DNA from: Arthonia radiata
Lineage: Eukaryota; Ascomycota; Arthoniomycetes; Arthoniales; Arthoniaceae
DNA: 64,000 bases
Direction: 5' to 3'
Assembly: GCA_002989075.1 (NCBI GenBank)
Contig: PSQN01000002.1
Location: 1,825,245 to 1,889,244 of the forward strand
Part shown: positions 1 through 11,145 of the stretch, piece by piece
Numbering within the stretch: the first letter of the stretch is position 1
Layout of the letters: each line of letters begins with the position of its first letter
Made by a program: the position numbers and the translations under genes
Notes under the pieces: model-generated
What the model was told of the DNA's origin: nothing
The model's database searches: none
The model's input: only the letters and a program-made list of their open reading frames with translations

Positions 1-984
1 AGCCCTCTTGCTTTCGTGTCTGCCGTTCTGATACGTCTATGAACGGCATGTTGCAACCGTTGCTGACGCTCCATTTACCGCCACTGTCGGTCGGAGTGTG
101 GAAAGGGTAAGTTTTAGTGACTATTCCCAGTCTATTAGTCGCTAACGTCCGTGCGAAGGCTGCCTTGACTAATAACTAAGAATAGTCACTCCTGACGTCG
201 TCAATGACAATATTGCGTAGTTTTGAGACTTGGTACTTGCTACATGTGCCCTACTGTCTCCATCTCTACGCAGACATCGACAACGAAGCGCGCTTTTGAC
301 CTCTAAAACGCTGTATCAAATCCCAGGTTTTTACGGCTAGCGGCTCTAGCAGGTGTTAATTAGAGGAGTTTGGTGAACGATTAGTGACTAAAGTCAGTCA
401 AATAGTCAATAAGCTTTGCGTACAGACAAAATTGACTATTCTGAAGGGAATAGTGACTAAGGGACCAAGATTAGTGACTGTTCCGCATACCTTGACTAAA
501 CCGACCGACACCACAGCCTCCACGATTATGCTGTTTAGAAAGCTGAGTGCTGCACAACTCTCTGTGATGTTGCAGTACCGAACATGGCGCATGTAACCAG
601 CAAGACGCTCGTGGCCGTCATCTTGGAGGCTTTCGCCTTGCTCTTGATGCTTGGAAACCCAAGGCGTGCGGCTTCGTGGGTCGAGATTGCCCGTCCATAA
701 TCTGCCAACGGTCTGGTCAAAGCACCGCCTGTTCACTCGCAGACATGCTGCAAGGGAAGACTGGCCGACCAGCGCCTATATCATCTGAAAGATCTCGTCA
801 ATTTCTAGAGCAGACATGTTGGACTTTGCGGTGAGATGTTAAAGAGCGTGAAAATCAAAAGAGATTGTGATGCGCCCTAACGCGTCGTACGCAGGTGCTT
901 GCCAGGGGTTGTGAATCTTGGCATTGGCACTATTGACCATTTTAGGAATAGCGCAGTAAAGGTCCGATGATTCGGAGGTTGCCC
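1..984. repeat. Intergenic region with clustered TTAGTGACTA motifs
   Basis: No convincing gene is visible here; the short ORFs have no recognisable protein features. Between about 114 and 480 the 10-mer TTAGTGACTA or close variants recur: 114-123, 135-144 (TTAGTCGCTA), 183-190 (reverse orientation, TAGTCACT), 381-390, 450-460 and 471-480. The full form TTAGT-G-ACTAA is an interrupted palindrome. The halves resemble fungal bZIP half-sites (TTAGT/ACTAA), which is a family-level resemblance only. It could be a regulatory cluster or a degenerate short repeat. Confidence 0.45.
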
Positions 985-2756
985 TCAACCCTCGCAGATC
1001 TCCTCGACCAACCTCTCTTCGACACCAACGTATCTCGACAATGCAGCAGGCGGCAAACTCTTGGCACGCGCACGCAGCCACTCTATTAAATGCTCTTTCA
1101 AGGCGTCGTGATTGCGCTCTTCCCATGGCGTGAGATCGTAAATAGCGTAGAAGCGCTGCAGTGGCTTCACCTTCGCTACGCGTGGCATGTACTGGTCCAA
1201 AGTCGCAAACAGTCGCTGCGAGATGCTGCTTTCAAACGATCCGTCGGCGCAGACACAATCTTCCTGCACAAGAGAGCGCACGGACAGCTTGTGCAGGTGC
1301 CGGAACACGTTCGACGATGACCACGCGGGCAAGTTGACGTTGATCGGTACGTCCAGTTTCTGAAGCCGAGGACAGACCCCTGCTATGTCTTGGAGAGTGT
1401 TTGTGGAGTCGAGGGCAGTTTGACGTCGCCATGATCCTCGGTCGCGAAATGCATTGCTGGCGAAGAGGCGAAGGCATGGCCAGTGCTTGAGTACGTTGAC
1501 GAGGTTCCCAGTGGGTGGGTAGTTCTCAACCTGAGTTGCGCTATAGGTTGAGAGGGTGAGCGTTTGTCAGGATGCAGCCGCAACGTGAGGGGTGAAATAG
1601 ACGGCGGGATCGGCTTGAAGATACGCCGTTATACTGACCGAAAATCAAATGATTGCATACGCGGGCAGCCTTCAGCAAGCGCTGACAATCGGTCCGGCCA
1701 GTCGCTGTCTTCAATACCGTCCACAAACATATTTACCTCCGTGAGGTACGAGCAGCGTGCAAGCGGCATGAATAGGTCGGTCTCGATATCGATTTCGTCA
1801 TCGCCATCGTTGGAAAAGAGGTGAACATGCTCGAGAGTATTGGTCATGCAATACAAAAGCTCGCGAACAGCTGGGCTGCGGCCAATTTCGAGCGTCAAGC
1901 TCTGGCAGCTTGGCAAAATGCGCTGTCCAACATGATTGAGGCGTTGCACATTCTCTGAGGCGATGTCGCATCGAAATCCAACAGTTTCCGCACTGTAATT
2001 GCCACCTAGCCACAGAACGCGTAATTCCGGCCGAGTGAGCACAAAATCTGCAATGCAGTCAAAATCCCAGTTCCCACTGCGACTGGAAAGACGTAGGAAT
2101 TTGAGCTGCGGCTGATTTTGCAAGATGGCTAGGACTCCTTGTTCACCTATTTGCGTTCCGCGTCTGATTGACACCTCAAGTCCTTGAAGTGACGTATAGT
2201 CCTTTGCAAGTTCAGTAGCCATCACTGCGGAGAGACGGTCGGGTTGGCCAATGCGTTGACCGTCCATACTTACAGATATCATGTCAGCTAGACTCGACGC
2301 TGGTTCTTTGAAGTGAAAAGAATGCGCCAACCTCAGCACCACGACAAATTCCTTGTTGATGTTATTCGCAGCTGCTTTATTCATTTTCGTAGGCGATTTT
2401 ACGAGCACGTAGCGAGGCTTAACAGCTTTCCAAGCCTCGACATTATATTGATCATTGCGCAAAGCCGGCGTATCTCTGGGAGTTTCTCCAGACCTCAATA
2501 CTAAGCAGCGCATACTGCTCGCATAGTAGCGAAAGTTTGCTGGGTTAGCATTTGCAATCCAATGCATATATTCAATACTGGGCAGGACAAAGCGACCAGA
2601 CTGGGCGTCTTCGACTTGTCCTTGCCAGAGCCATCGAACGGCACCGATAAACCATCTTTTGTTAACACGTAGGCAAGCGGCAAGAGCTGGCGGTTCGTCA
2701 ATAGACGCAAGAATCAGGTCGAAAATTTCTTCCACGTCGAGCGGATTGCGCCGCAT
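985..2756 (-). CDS. F-box/LRR-like protein, array copy A
   Basis: This is probably a substrate-recruiting F-box-like protein of an SCF-type ubiquitin ligase, inferred from an N-terminal helical F-box-like block (NPLDVEEIFDLI, then a conserved ACLRVNKRWF and LWQG at about residues 4-45). Leucine-rich segments follow (LKFLRLSSRSG, LRVLWLGGN). Two exons, 2756-1639 and 1540-985, join in phase to give 557 aa. The donor GTCAGT (1638) is non-consensus but is supported by alignment with copies B and C. The C terminus ends in YVGVEERLVEEICEG, a motif shared by all three copies. Unlike B and C, the coding sequence has no intron in the first half. It is the 3'-most member of a three-gene head-to-tail array. 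The F-box lacks the usual LP start, so the SCF role is inference. Confidence 0.75.
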
Positions 2757-3333
2757 TGCAGACCGTCTGATAGTCCAGATGGAGCAATTTTGACAGCAAT
2801 TGTATCTGATGCCTCAAGCACCTTTTCAACCGTCCCGTCTGCTCTCGACCCACCTTTGTGCGCGGGTGCGAGCTGCGCTATCGGGTTTGTCGTACCATGC
2901 TTGGCGAATCACAGGATGCACCAGAAGCGAGGCCTGCTTGTTGCCTGCTGTCTTGGCGCGATACAAGGGTACTCTATATCTCAGGTTGGTTTGCCGACCC
3001 TAAGTGCTCCAAGTTGGGAACTAGCTTTCGTGTATACCTCGATACGGCCGTATGAAACCTGTGCCAGGATCAATGTGCTGGCGTGGGAGCGCTGCTACTA
3101 CTCTCGCAATCCCTGCCGACCAGTACATGGGCTCCGCGAAAAATCCTGTACGGTGCCGTTGCTGGGCCGGCAACCTGTACGGTGTGCTCGACATGCACCG
3201 AAGAAACTCGGTTCGCAGTATATTGTTGTCGTTTAGTAAACATTGAATCTTGTTTGCGGTCGAAACTGCCAACACCGAGGATCCTAAGATGAAACTTTTG
3301 ATGGGTGCGTTGCTTGTGTTCAGCTTCGCTCCT
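2757..3333. other. Spacer between F-box-like copies A and B
   Basis: 577 bp separate the start of copy A from the stop of copy B. Overlapping short ORFs are present in several frames but none resembles a protein family or a remnant of the array. It presumably holds the copy A promoter and the copy B 3' end. Confidence 0.5.
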
Positions 3334-5148
3334 TTAATTTTCGCAAATTTCCTCGATCAGCCTTTGCCTCAGGCGTAAGTATCGTGGCATTATCGGCGAT
3401 GGTGTATTTCGATCTCGAAACCACTCACGCAAGGCAACATGCCATCCAACATGATTCCTCCGTTCCGGTGTAGCGTTCGAGCTGGTCACAGCCTGTGAGC
3501 CATTATTCTGATACGGTGTCTGCAGTACTGCAAGCCTCGGCATTGTTGTGGTAATGACGGAGATGATAGCTTGCACGATCTGTGGACTCTCCCGCTGGTC
3601 GACTAAGTGGACATCATTGGTGCTAACAAAGTTTTGGAGAGTCAAAGTTTCAAGGTGCTGGAACTTGTTTGCCTCGGGAATTTCGAGTATATTGACGCTG
3701 ATTCCGAGGCACAGTGTCTGGATAGTCGGACATAGCTGCAGTATGTTGCAGAAGAACCATGTGGCCTTTGTCCGTACAGGATCAATCTCTAAAGAATGAT
3801 CGATGAAGGCATTTGTATCCAGCTCGCGCAGCCACGGCCAGTAAGAGAGGAGCTTCTGGAGTCTGTCTAATCCTGCGGCGCCAGGAAACGGGGGAGCTTC
3901 GTTCCTGCGCGGACTCGGTTAGCAAGGCCTCGATGGGCTCTTACATTGATGCCTACCTCAAGATAAACGAGGTAATTAGCGGGCAATGTCCTGCCAGACT
4001 AATCAAGCTATCTACCCATTCATTGCCGTCTAGACAGTCTCCCGAAGAGTCCTTTCCAAGTGTTATATGCAGCTCCGTAAGCTGCGTATGTAATGCCAGG
4101 GGCTGCAGCATGTAGTAGGCGATAGTAAGTTGGTCACATCCATCGAGCTTGAGACCAAAGTGCTCGAGTGACCTACTTGAGCAAATTGCAGAGAGTATCT
4201 TCTCGACGTCGCCGCTGTAAGCCGCGCCAAACGAAAGACTGCGGATGCTCGGCAATATTTGCTGCTGCTGCTCTTGAGCACGCGCTATGGACTCGTCCAA
4301 GTCCAGCCACGGGTGCAAAAAGTCAGTACCCCCCAGCCGTAGAAGTTTTAGATTCGGCCGCGTCATGAGAAACTCCATGGTGGCTTCGTCCAGGTCTAGA
4401 TCCCGGGTCGAGAGCTCAAGAAATTCAAGGTTGGGGTGAGCGTGTAGTACGTTATCAAAGGTAAATGCATCGCACCCCATTTGCAGAGATGGCGTGAGAC
4501 TAAGTCCTTTAAGCGAGGGGAACATCTAGACATATGGTCAGCTAGACTGTATGCCCTAAATAAATGCCGGTCATGCTTGCTGAGGCACCGCACGCCGGCG
4601 CATAGCTTATTTACTTCAATAGTATCAAGACAGCGCTCCGGCGTACGCTCAGAGTTTCTGCCGGGCACCTTGCGTGAGTATTGGTATCCGAAGCTAAGTA
4701 AGCGTACGGCACGCTTGTTCATTGTGTCCAGCAATGCCCTCTCTCTCTTCAGGTAAGCATTTTCGATATGCAATAACCGTGGCCGCAGCGCTTCCCAAAC
4801 GCTAAAGTCATAGTCGAGCTTGACGCAAGCAAAGTCCGGTCGTTTTGCAGCGCTTGCACGCAAGCTGAAATACTCCACTTGCCGCAAATAGAGGCGAAAG
4901 CGCTCGGTATTACTCGCCGCGACGCTGTGTAATACCTCCTCATGCGGCAAGCCGAAAGGCGGGCGGCTACTGCGATCTGTGGTGCCTTTCCACAGTGATT
5001 TGAAGCCATAATTAAACCAACTGCTGTTCACTTGAACGCAGCTTGCAAGCGTCGGTAAATCGTCGATATAGGATATCACCACTTCAAGAATTTCTTCGAT
5101 CGTGAGAGGGTTGCGACCGGCTTTGAATTTCGTGTTGATGTTGGCCAT
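3334..5148 (-). CDS. F-box/LRR-like protein, array copy B
   Basis: Paralogue of copies A and C with the same order: F-box-like N terminus (NPLTIEEILEVVISYID, LASCVQVNSSWF, SLWKG), leucine-rich middle (FLELSTRDL, LKLLRLGGTD) and C-terminal YLRLRQRLIEEICEN. Proposed exons are 5148-4615, 4525-3957 and 3904-3334, giving 557 aa, exactly the length of copy A. Intron 2 (3956-3905, 52 nt) has GTAGGC, a GCTAAC branch site and a CGCAG acceptor. Intron 1 (4614-4526, GTAAAT...CTAG) was chosen because it keeps phase and aligns with copies A and C; it is less certain. The frame is open to an ATG at 5262, but starting there would overlap the end of copy C by 26 bp, so the ATG at 5148 just before the conserved block is preferred. 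Confidence 0.7.
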
Positions 5149-5236
5149 GATTGAAATGATAGAACTTGAAGTGGTTTCAGGCAACAGAAACGCGTTCCAA
5201 GGCACCATGGCCCGTGCACGCTTCGCTTCTTTTGAA

Positions 5237-7025
5237 TCATCGCGTACCACAAACTTCTTCAACGATCCTGTTTCTCACGCTCACGTAATCAGTCAATCGA
5301 CTTGGCGGAGTCAACTTTGACTTCCGTAGTAGATGCTCCTCTATCTGCGTTTGAATGTGCCACCAAGCCCGATATACAGGCTTCCAAGATGGCTCGTCGC
5401 GTGCGTACAATGATGCCAACTTAGCCATGCATTCAGCAAGCACGCTAGACACCTTCGTAGCGATTTCAGGCATGTCGTCCCAAGAGTTCATGGCATTGGC
5501 AAAGTCGCATGGAAGAACGGCCTGCACTGTGAGGCTCTTGAGCGCTCGAAATGTAGCTTCCTGAGGCCAAGGGACAGTCAAGTCGATGTTGACCAGGGCT
5601 GTGAATTCTTGTAGATCTGGACAGACCTGTGCGATCTGGTGAAAAACAGCTGTCGAGTCGTCAGCAACTTCAGAAGGCTGTTCGAGGTCTTGCAGGATCC
5701 TATGCTTGTAGGATTCATAATTGTCTCTGGCGGGTTCTGGGAAACCATCTCGGTCTTCAAAATGGGTAATTCTGCACACCCGCAACTGTGGCCAATTGCT
5801 GACAAGATCAAGTAAGACCTTGGACGAGGGAGAAATATCTCTTCCCGTTGTGCTGTACGTCATGCCATTAGCACACGATCGAGAGAAATAATGTATGCAT
5901 GTCACTTACTCGAGTCGAAAGAAGCGCAGATTGGGACAAGTCTTTGCGAATTCCAGTAGATACTCGATCCACGCCGCATAATCGACGGAGCCTTTCGATT
6001 TGAAAGAGAGGTCTGTAAGGGCAGATGACCAGGGAAGCCATGTCAACAGGTTTCTGAGGCCGCTAACATCCTCCAAATACCAGAATGAGAAGGCGAGACT
6101 TCGCACTCGTCTCGGAAATTTTGCAAAAAGAGTCTGCAAGACAGGAATATCTTCTTCTCTACTCACCCCGAGCTTCAAGCTTTTCATCTTCGGCAGTAGT
6201 GTTGTCGGGAGGTTGTCGAGGTGGTGGGAGGCGATCAAATTAAGTGGTGTAGTGAGGACTTGTAAGTTGGGGCGTGTGAGGACATACTCAGCCATGTCTG
6301 CATCAAACGGTACTCGAAAGATCTTTTTTATCTCAAGTACGATAGGGTTGTGAACGTCTCGCTTGAGTTGGGCCAGTGCTGGCAAAGCTGATCGTGACTT
6401 GCAAGCAATTATAAAGCCACGGAGCTTAGAGTGTGGACCCTTCGCAATTGTCAGCATTTGTTCTGACCAGCCGACTGAGAATAGTCCTTGGACGACGACA
6501 GGACCATTGGGCCTTGCATAAGCGTTCGTCACTCACCGTCAACATATTGAACACCGGAATTGCCTTGACCCTGCCAGTCAACAAACGGAGACTCGTCATC
6601 ACAACCTCGTTCGAGTCGATTGATCCTAAAGCGCCCTCACAAGCGCGCGTTTCTTGAGTCATCTGTACAAGCTGCGGTCGTACACACCTCCATGATGTTT
6701 GTTCTTCACTGGTAAAATATGTGTCTTTGCTTCTTGATGGGCGGTCCCACCATTCGTAGTCGTGAAGAGTAAGGAATCGGATGTGACTAGCATAGAAAGG
6801 GAAACGGTCAGGTGAATCGCTCGTCAGGCGCCGCATGACCGAAATATGAGGAGTCGTCCATTTGTCGCTAGGCGAGATCGAGACGCTGCCACGCCATAAC
6901 GCAGAGATTGCGATGGAGAACCATTGCTTGTTAACCCGCGCGGCATGAGCGAGGGTGGCAGGACTGTCGATACTTGCTATGATTAGACCGAGGAGCTCTT
7001 CGATCTCAAAAATCGAGTGCGGCAT
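5237..7025 (-). CDS. F-box/LRR-like protein, array copy C
   Basis: Third member of the array. The N terminus (HSIFEIEELLGLIIASID, ARVNKQWF, LWRGSV) and the C terminus (RLTDYVSVRNRIVEEVCGTR) match copies A and B. Exons 7025-6537, 6439-5910 and 5852-5237 give 544 aa in phase. Intron 1 (6536-6440) starts GTGAGT and has a CTGAC branch site 10 nt before the acceptor. Intron 2 (5909-5853) is GTAAGT...TACAG. A further upstream ATG at 7106 would add 27 residues of low similarity. Its stop lies 88 bp upstream of the copy B start, so the array is tight. The SCF adaptor role is inferred from the F-box-like block. Confidence 0.75.
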
Positions 7026-7237
7026 TTTTGTGCTTGGCGGAGTGTGTGCAGAAAGCAGAAGAGAAGAAGCTGCAGGAAGAATCTTAGCAAGATATGTTGA
7101 TGCCAAGACGCACGTAAGGGGCAGTTGGGTGCGAAGATATTCTCAGGGTATTATTCGTTGCTCGTCTCTTCTTGTCCCATGCCTCATAACAGATACATTA
7201 CCGTTTAGATTCGCTGCACTTCACCCGATCCCGCGCC

Positions 7238-8593
7238 TTACCTCCCAGTTGGCCTTCTACCAGCTTCCTGTTCGGCCCAGCCAACCCACCTCTTGACTAC
7301 CTCATCCACAGCTCTCACCCCGTCTCTGCTCGCTTCAACCTCAAACCATTCCCGATGCTCGCGTCCACAAGCACCACATTCTCCCTGCCTTTTTCTCTGG
7401 CCTGCCAGCTCCAGATGAATGAGCCGCTCCACGCGGTGCACGTACGGGACTTTCCGCACACCACTGCTCGGGCGTGGCGATAGACCAGGTCTAGAACCAG
7501 GTGAGGGAAGCGGTGGTAGCTGTGATGCAGGCACGTATGGATAGAAGCGAATGAGTGAAAGGTCGTAGCCGCACTGTCTAGTCCACTCAGCCATGCGCCG
7601 GTGCACGTTGTTGGCTCTGCCGATCTTGAGGAGAATGGTGCGTTTCTCATTGCTGTTGTCACTCATGCCTCGTGCACTAATAACGGGCCGGCGTACGATA
7701 CTGTTCGCCCTCAACAATTCTTCTTTCCTTGAACTTGCTTGTGTATCATCTCTTGGCCGCGGAGGAGGCGGCTCAAGAAGCGACTCTGCGTCGTCGTCGG
7801 TGGGCTTGAGATCCCTTTTTGATTCCGGCGTCAGCCAGAAGATGTAAATATACCCTTCTTCATCGCCTGCGCTGATCGGCTTCGTGAGCTCTGTCAGTAG
7901 GCTCGCAGTGGCCTTTGGGTCAAGTGTAGGTGGTATGAAGCGCATGAAATTTTGGGTGGGCGTAACGGTGGGCGCAGCTGGAGCAGAGGCGGGCATGTGG
8001 TGCATGCCTGGTCGTGGAGGTGCTAGGAAGGGAGATGAGGCTGATTGTGCCATTTGCGGTCGAGATGCGGGTTGCGATGGGTGCTGTGATGTGCGACGTT
8101 TGTGGCGTACGATCTCGAGGTAATCGTCGTCTGCCAGGGCGTCGGAGTTGCCTATGCAGCAGAGTGACTCCCAAAAGCCTGGCTTCTTCGGTGAACGACG
8201 TCGGCGCGGATGAGGTCTCGATGGTGGTTGCCCAACCACTGTGGACGCCAAATCCACTGCATCGAACTTTCCAACCAGCGTATCTGTGCTCGTCCGCCGA
8301 TGCGGCTTCGCAGCGTGGGCGTTGGCTAATTGAGCGGCTGGCGGCGGTCGAGGTGAAGGTATAGGCGCTTGATCCCTGTGTTGCCAGCAGTAAGCGTTAG
8401 TAGTGTCGTTTGGATTGGGAGGTGCTGAGGCTCTGCGCGCAGTGCGAGGAGATGAGCTAGGAGAGGCGAGAGGTCGCCGGCATGGGCGACCAGAGGAAGT
8501 GAGACCAGCACAGGTCGTAGCAGGGTTTTTAGAGTCAGAACGAAGGATGAGGGATTCAGGCGTAGGCGTAGACGGATCTTGAGTGTACGGCAT
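7238..8593 (-). CDS. T5orf172/DUF1766 (GIY-YIG-like) domain protein
   Basis: Single-exon 451-aa protein. Residues about 1-240 are proline/serine-rich and low in complexity, with a short Cys/His block (CAGLTSSGRPC ... YCWQH) that may bind zinc. The C-terminal part has the features of the T5orf172/DUF1766 family, a GIY-YIG-related fold: EGYIYIFWLTP, then ILLKIGRANNVHRRMAEW and a downstream region with HRVERLIHLEL and a CGACGREHREWFEV Cys/His segment. In the family the fold binds or cuts nucleic acid; fungal members are mostly uncharacterised (S. pombe mug113 is one). Nuclease activity here is inference. The start ATG at 8593 is the first in frame. Confidence 0.8.
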   Translation of the reverse strand: MPYTQDPSTPTPESLILRSDSKNPATTCAGLTSSGRPCRRPLASPSSSPRTARRASAPPNPNDTTNAYCWQHRDQAPIPSPRPPPAAQLANAHAAKPHRRTSTDTLVGKFDAVDLASTVVGQPPSRPHPRRRRSPKKPGFWESLCCIGNSDALADDDYLEIVRHKRRTSQHPSQPASRPQMAQSASSPFLAPPRPGMHHMPASAPAAPTVTPTQNFMRFIPPTLDPKATASLLTELTKPISAGDEEGYIYIFWLTPESKRDLKPTDDDAESLLEPPPPRPRDDTQASSRKEELLRANSIVRRPVISARGMSDNSNEKRTILLKIGRANNVHRRMAEWTRQCGYDLSLIRFYPYVPASQLPPLPSPGSRPGLSPRPSSGVRKVPYVHRVERLIHLELAGQRKRQGECGACGREHREWFEVEASRDGVRAVDEVVKRWVGWAEQEAGRRPTGR

Positions 8594-9091
8594 TGATACG
8601 TATTCCTAGCAACGACTGTGGAGTAGTTGAGTATTAATATGAAGGCCTGTCTACTAGGGAAAGTAAGCAAAAAAGATCATGGCATTGCTAGGCAGTCAGA
8701 CTAGGGTCTACATGCACAGTGGAGGCACTTCGTTTGGCGTTTGAAGCATGGTGTGAACATCATTGGCAGTGGAGGCGCGTGAAGTTGGAGGCAACAATCG
8801 AGTCCAGCGCCAAGCCACCCAAATTCGAGTGGCTGGGGAACAGGTCCGTGCGCTGTTCCCCTCATGAATTCACGTGACAGTGCTGCGGTTCACGTGGCAG
8901 CTACGACGACAACATATCGGTGCCAACTGACTTCCTCATGGAAAAGCCAAGCTCCTTGGTTGTTTTGACGCAGGATCAGAACGACGAAATACCACGAGCG
9001 CACTCTGGAAGACAAGAGATAGCAATCGTTCCCTTCAGCAGCGCGGTCCAATAGTGACCAGCTCAAAGACTGTGTTGCTACCGCCAGATAC
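8594..9091. other. Spacer with possible 3' exon of the ZUFSP-like gene
   Basis: No independent gene is supported. A minus-strand open frame at 9207-8890 contains a hydrophobic stretch (SWYFVVLIL) like the C-terminal beta strand of ZUFSP peptidases, so the neighbouring peptidase-like gene may continue to about 8890 through another splice. The rest would be the promoter region of the DUF1766 gene. Confidence 0.3.
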
Positions 9092-10649
9092 CTATTCCGA
9101 CGAAACCTCCTCCATACATTGAGCGTCAGTGCGGCGAAAGCTAGATAGAAGTCTCTTAACGTCGCGATGAGACATTGAATACAGACTTTGGTGGTATTCG
9201 AAGCCAAGACTACTCGGGTTGAGGATCAAGATGTTCCACCCGTCATCGTCATTGGAGATCTCCTCTAGCCGTCGCAAGACCTGTGGGCTCTCACTAGATC
9301 TTGCTGTGCCTTTCAATCTCTCTTGCGTCTGAGCTGAAGAAGTTCGAGCCGTTGACGTATACTCACCGTGAAGCGCTGACTTCTCCGAGATTCTACAGTC
9401 TGCCGGCGTTCCTTGTTTTGCGCGAACTCCGGAGCGCACAGTGCCCAGTCCGTGATTGTGCGTTGTGTGGAGTTCGTATTGTGGTTTACAACTAACAAAT
9501 GGATCTGCGGTGGGCTGTGACCGTTTCGAACCGAGTCTCGAAAGACCATCTCGAACCCGACCCCTACCTGGGAGCAAGCCCGTTCGAGCGAACAATCCGC
9601 ACAATTGGAAGGAAGGGCAACTAGAGACCAATGTCAGCATAATGATCTCTTCCAGCAACTACGCCAGCCAGTGGTGGTCGAAGAGCGACGCTCCTTGCGT
9701 TGTAGCGATGATTTGGGAGTCCAAACCATCGAAGAATGCAGGATCCAGGCGCTGCTAGCTCACCTCTTGCATGCTTGCGACTGTCGTCTCTCCACTCCAA
9801 CTATGGCTACCGCGTGGCCGGGCATCTGCAGATAAAGAGGTGATCTATGAGTTGAGAAAACCTTGCTCGATGAACTTCCTTCGCAGGTGCTTTCCGGAGC
9901 TCCAAAATAGGTCATGACGTCTTTGAGCAATTTCTGCCATGGTGACAGGTCTTGTGCGCTCTCTGGAAAACGGCCGGCATATGGCCGCCGCGAATGTTCA
10001 ATGCCTTTGGAGGTAAGCAACGTTGAAAAATCGATGGCGCCTACCCACTTGCGGGTTCGGACGATATTCCCGAAGTCCTGGAGCAGATGCTGATGGTTGG
10101 GGTTTTCCTGCCAGCTGTGTTGTATGGCTTTTTGGATTTGCGGAATAGAGGGAATATCTACGAGCAGAATTGTCAGCATAACGCATATTGTCTTCTGGCA
10201 CTGGTATGGCTCCAGCCTGAGAAGGTTTTAGTCACGAAAAGCCAGTAGATCTGCCTACCATCAGGCCAACTCAACATCCAGCTGACGAAGTCGGGCACCT
10301 GAACCCCTCCCATAGGTATCTTGAGTCCCTTTGTCCGGCTGCTTGCCAACGCGAGGCGAGTCTCTGAAATCGTTGAAGAGTCAACTTTACGCGGTGCCAA
10401 TGAGATTATGGAAGATCGGCGAATGGCGCCCTCGTCTGGAACCGAAGAGCCCAAAGGCGGAAAATCTACTTCATAATGATGGTTGCGCAAGTTGTCGGGA
10501 CATGTGTTATCAAGGCGAGCAGAGTTCCCACCCAGAGCAGCTTTAACGGCTGACATGACCATTTGCATGCATCGGTATCTGTCGTATTTTGTTATCATTC
10601 GCGCAACGCAATGCAGGCGGAACAAGTGGGCAGCCCGACTCACCCGCAA
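9092..10649 (-). CDS. Divergent ZUFSP/ZUP1-like (C78) cysteine peptidase
   Basis: ZUFSP/ZUP1 enzymes are deubiquitinases (preferring K63 chains) or UFM1 peptidases. The family core is visible in order: a cysteine segment (CQKTICVMLTILL), IPSIPQIQKAI, TRKWVGAIDFSTLL, an acidic/hydrophobic WQKLLKDVMTYF, SPLYLQMPGHAVAIVGVERR with the expected active-site His, and WNILILNPSS. The Asp expected in the last block (usually FDP or LDP) is Asn. Visible introns are 10258-10217 (42 nt, GTAGGC...TCTCAG) and a long one, about 9762-9294. The 5' end is not resolved: the frame is open from 10649 but has no ATG at its head and I found no N-terminal zinc finger. It may be a degenerate paralogue or a pseudo-enzyme. 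Confidence 0.55.
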
Positions 10650-10702
10650 AAGTGCTCCTCTTCGAACAGCTGGAAAACATGTCGAGTTGCCTGTGAAGCG
10701 AG

Positions 10703-11145
10703 CTACGCTTCTTGCACATCCTCATCACGTTCCAAGAGTCGCTTTAGATGCTGAATCGGGTAGGGAAACACGTTTGGCGCCACGTTCGGGCAAGCGCCTC
10801 GGATGTTTTGAGTGAGCCACGGAGGGTCGGACGAGGATTTTCCAGGCCAGAAGGGATCATACTGAAGAGCCTCCCACATGCCCTGTGTTTAGTGTGTCAG
10901 CTACTGCCTTCCATGTTGCCGGCGGAGCGGAGCGGTCAGATGTTATGCTGGACCGAGACCTTGACCGAGACCTGTCTCTAGAGCATGCTCTGATGTCAAC
11001 TTGCCTCTGGCATCTCGTGCTCCTGATGATACGGTCCGAGGAGCTTCTCGTCTTTGTGGTCCATGTTTAGTTGCAGCTCCGGAGTTACTTTTGGCATCGT
11101 CGACTGGATAAAGTCGTCTGATCCGAATCGCTCGCGGGCAGGCAT
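10703..11145 (-). CDS. Small protein of unknown function, two exons
   Basis: Unrecognised. Exon 1 (11145-11005) starts at an ATG (MPARERFGSDDFIQ) and joins in phase to exon 2 (10882-10703) to give 106 aa. The intron (11004-10883, 122 nt) would be GC-AG: donor GCAAGT, an ACTAAA-like branch and acceptor CACAG. Exon 2 reads PFWPGKSSSDPPWL and ends LKRLLERDEDVQEA. There is no signal peptide or membrane segment; the composition is charged and cytosolic in type. It could instead be an upstream part of the adjacent ZUFSP-like gene, but I could not find a splice that joins them. Confidence 0.35.

Noticed and set aside
2790-3300. Possible fourth F-box-like remnant between copies A and B
   Set aside because: None of the frames contains the VNKxWF, LW(K/Q/R)G or EEIC signatures.
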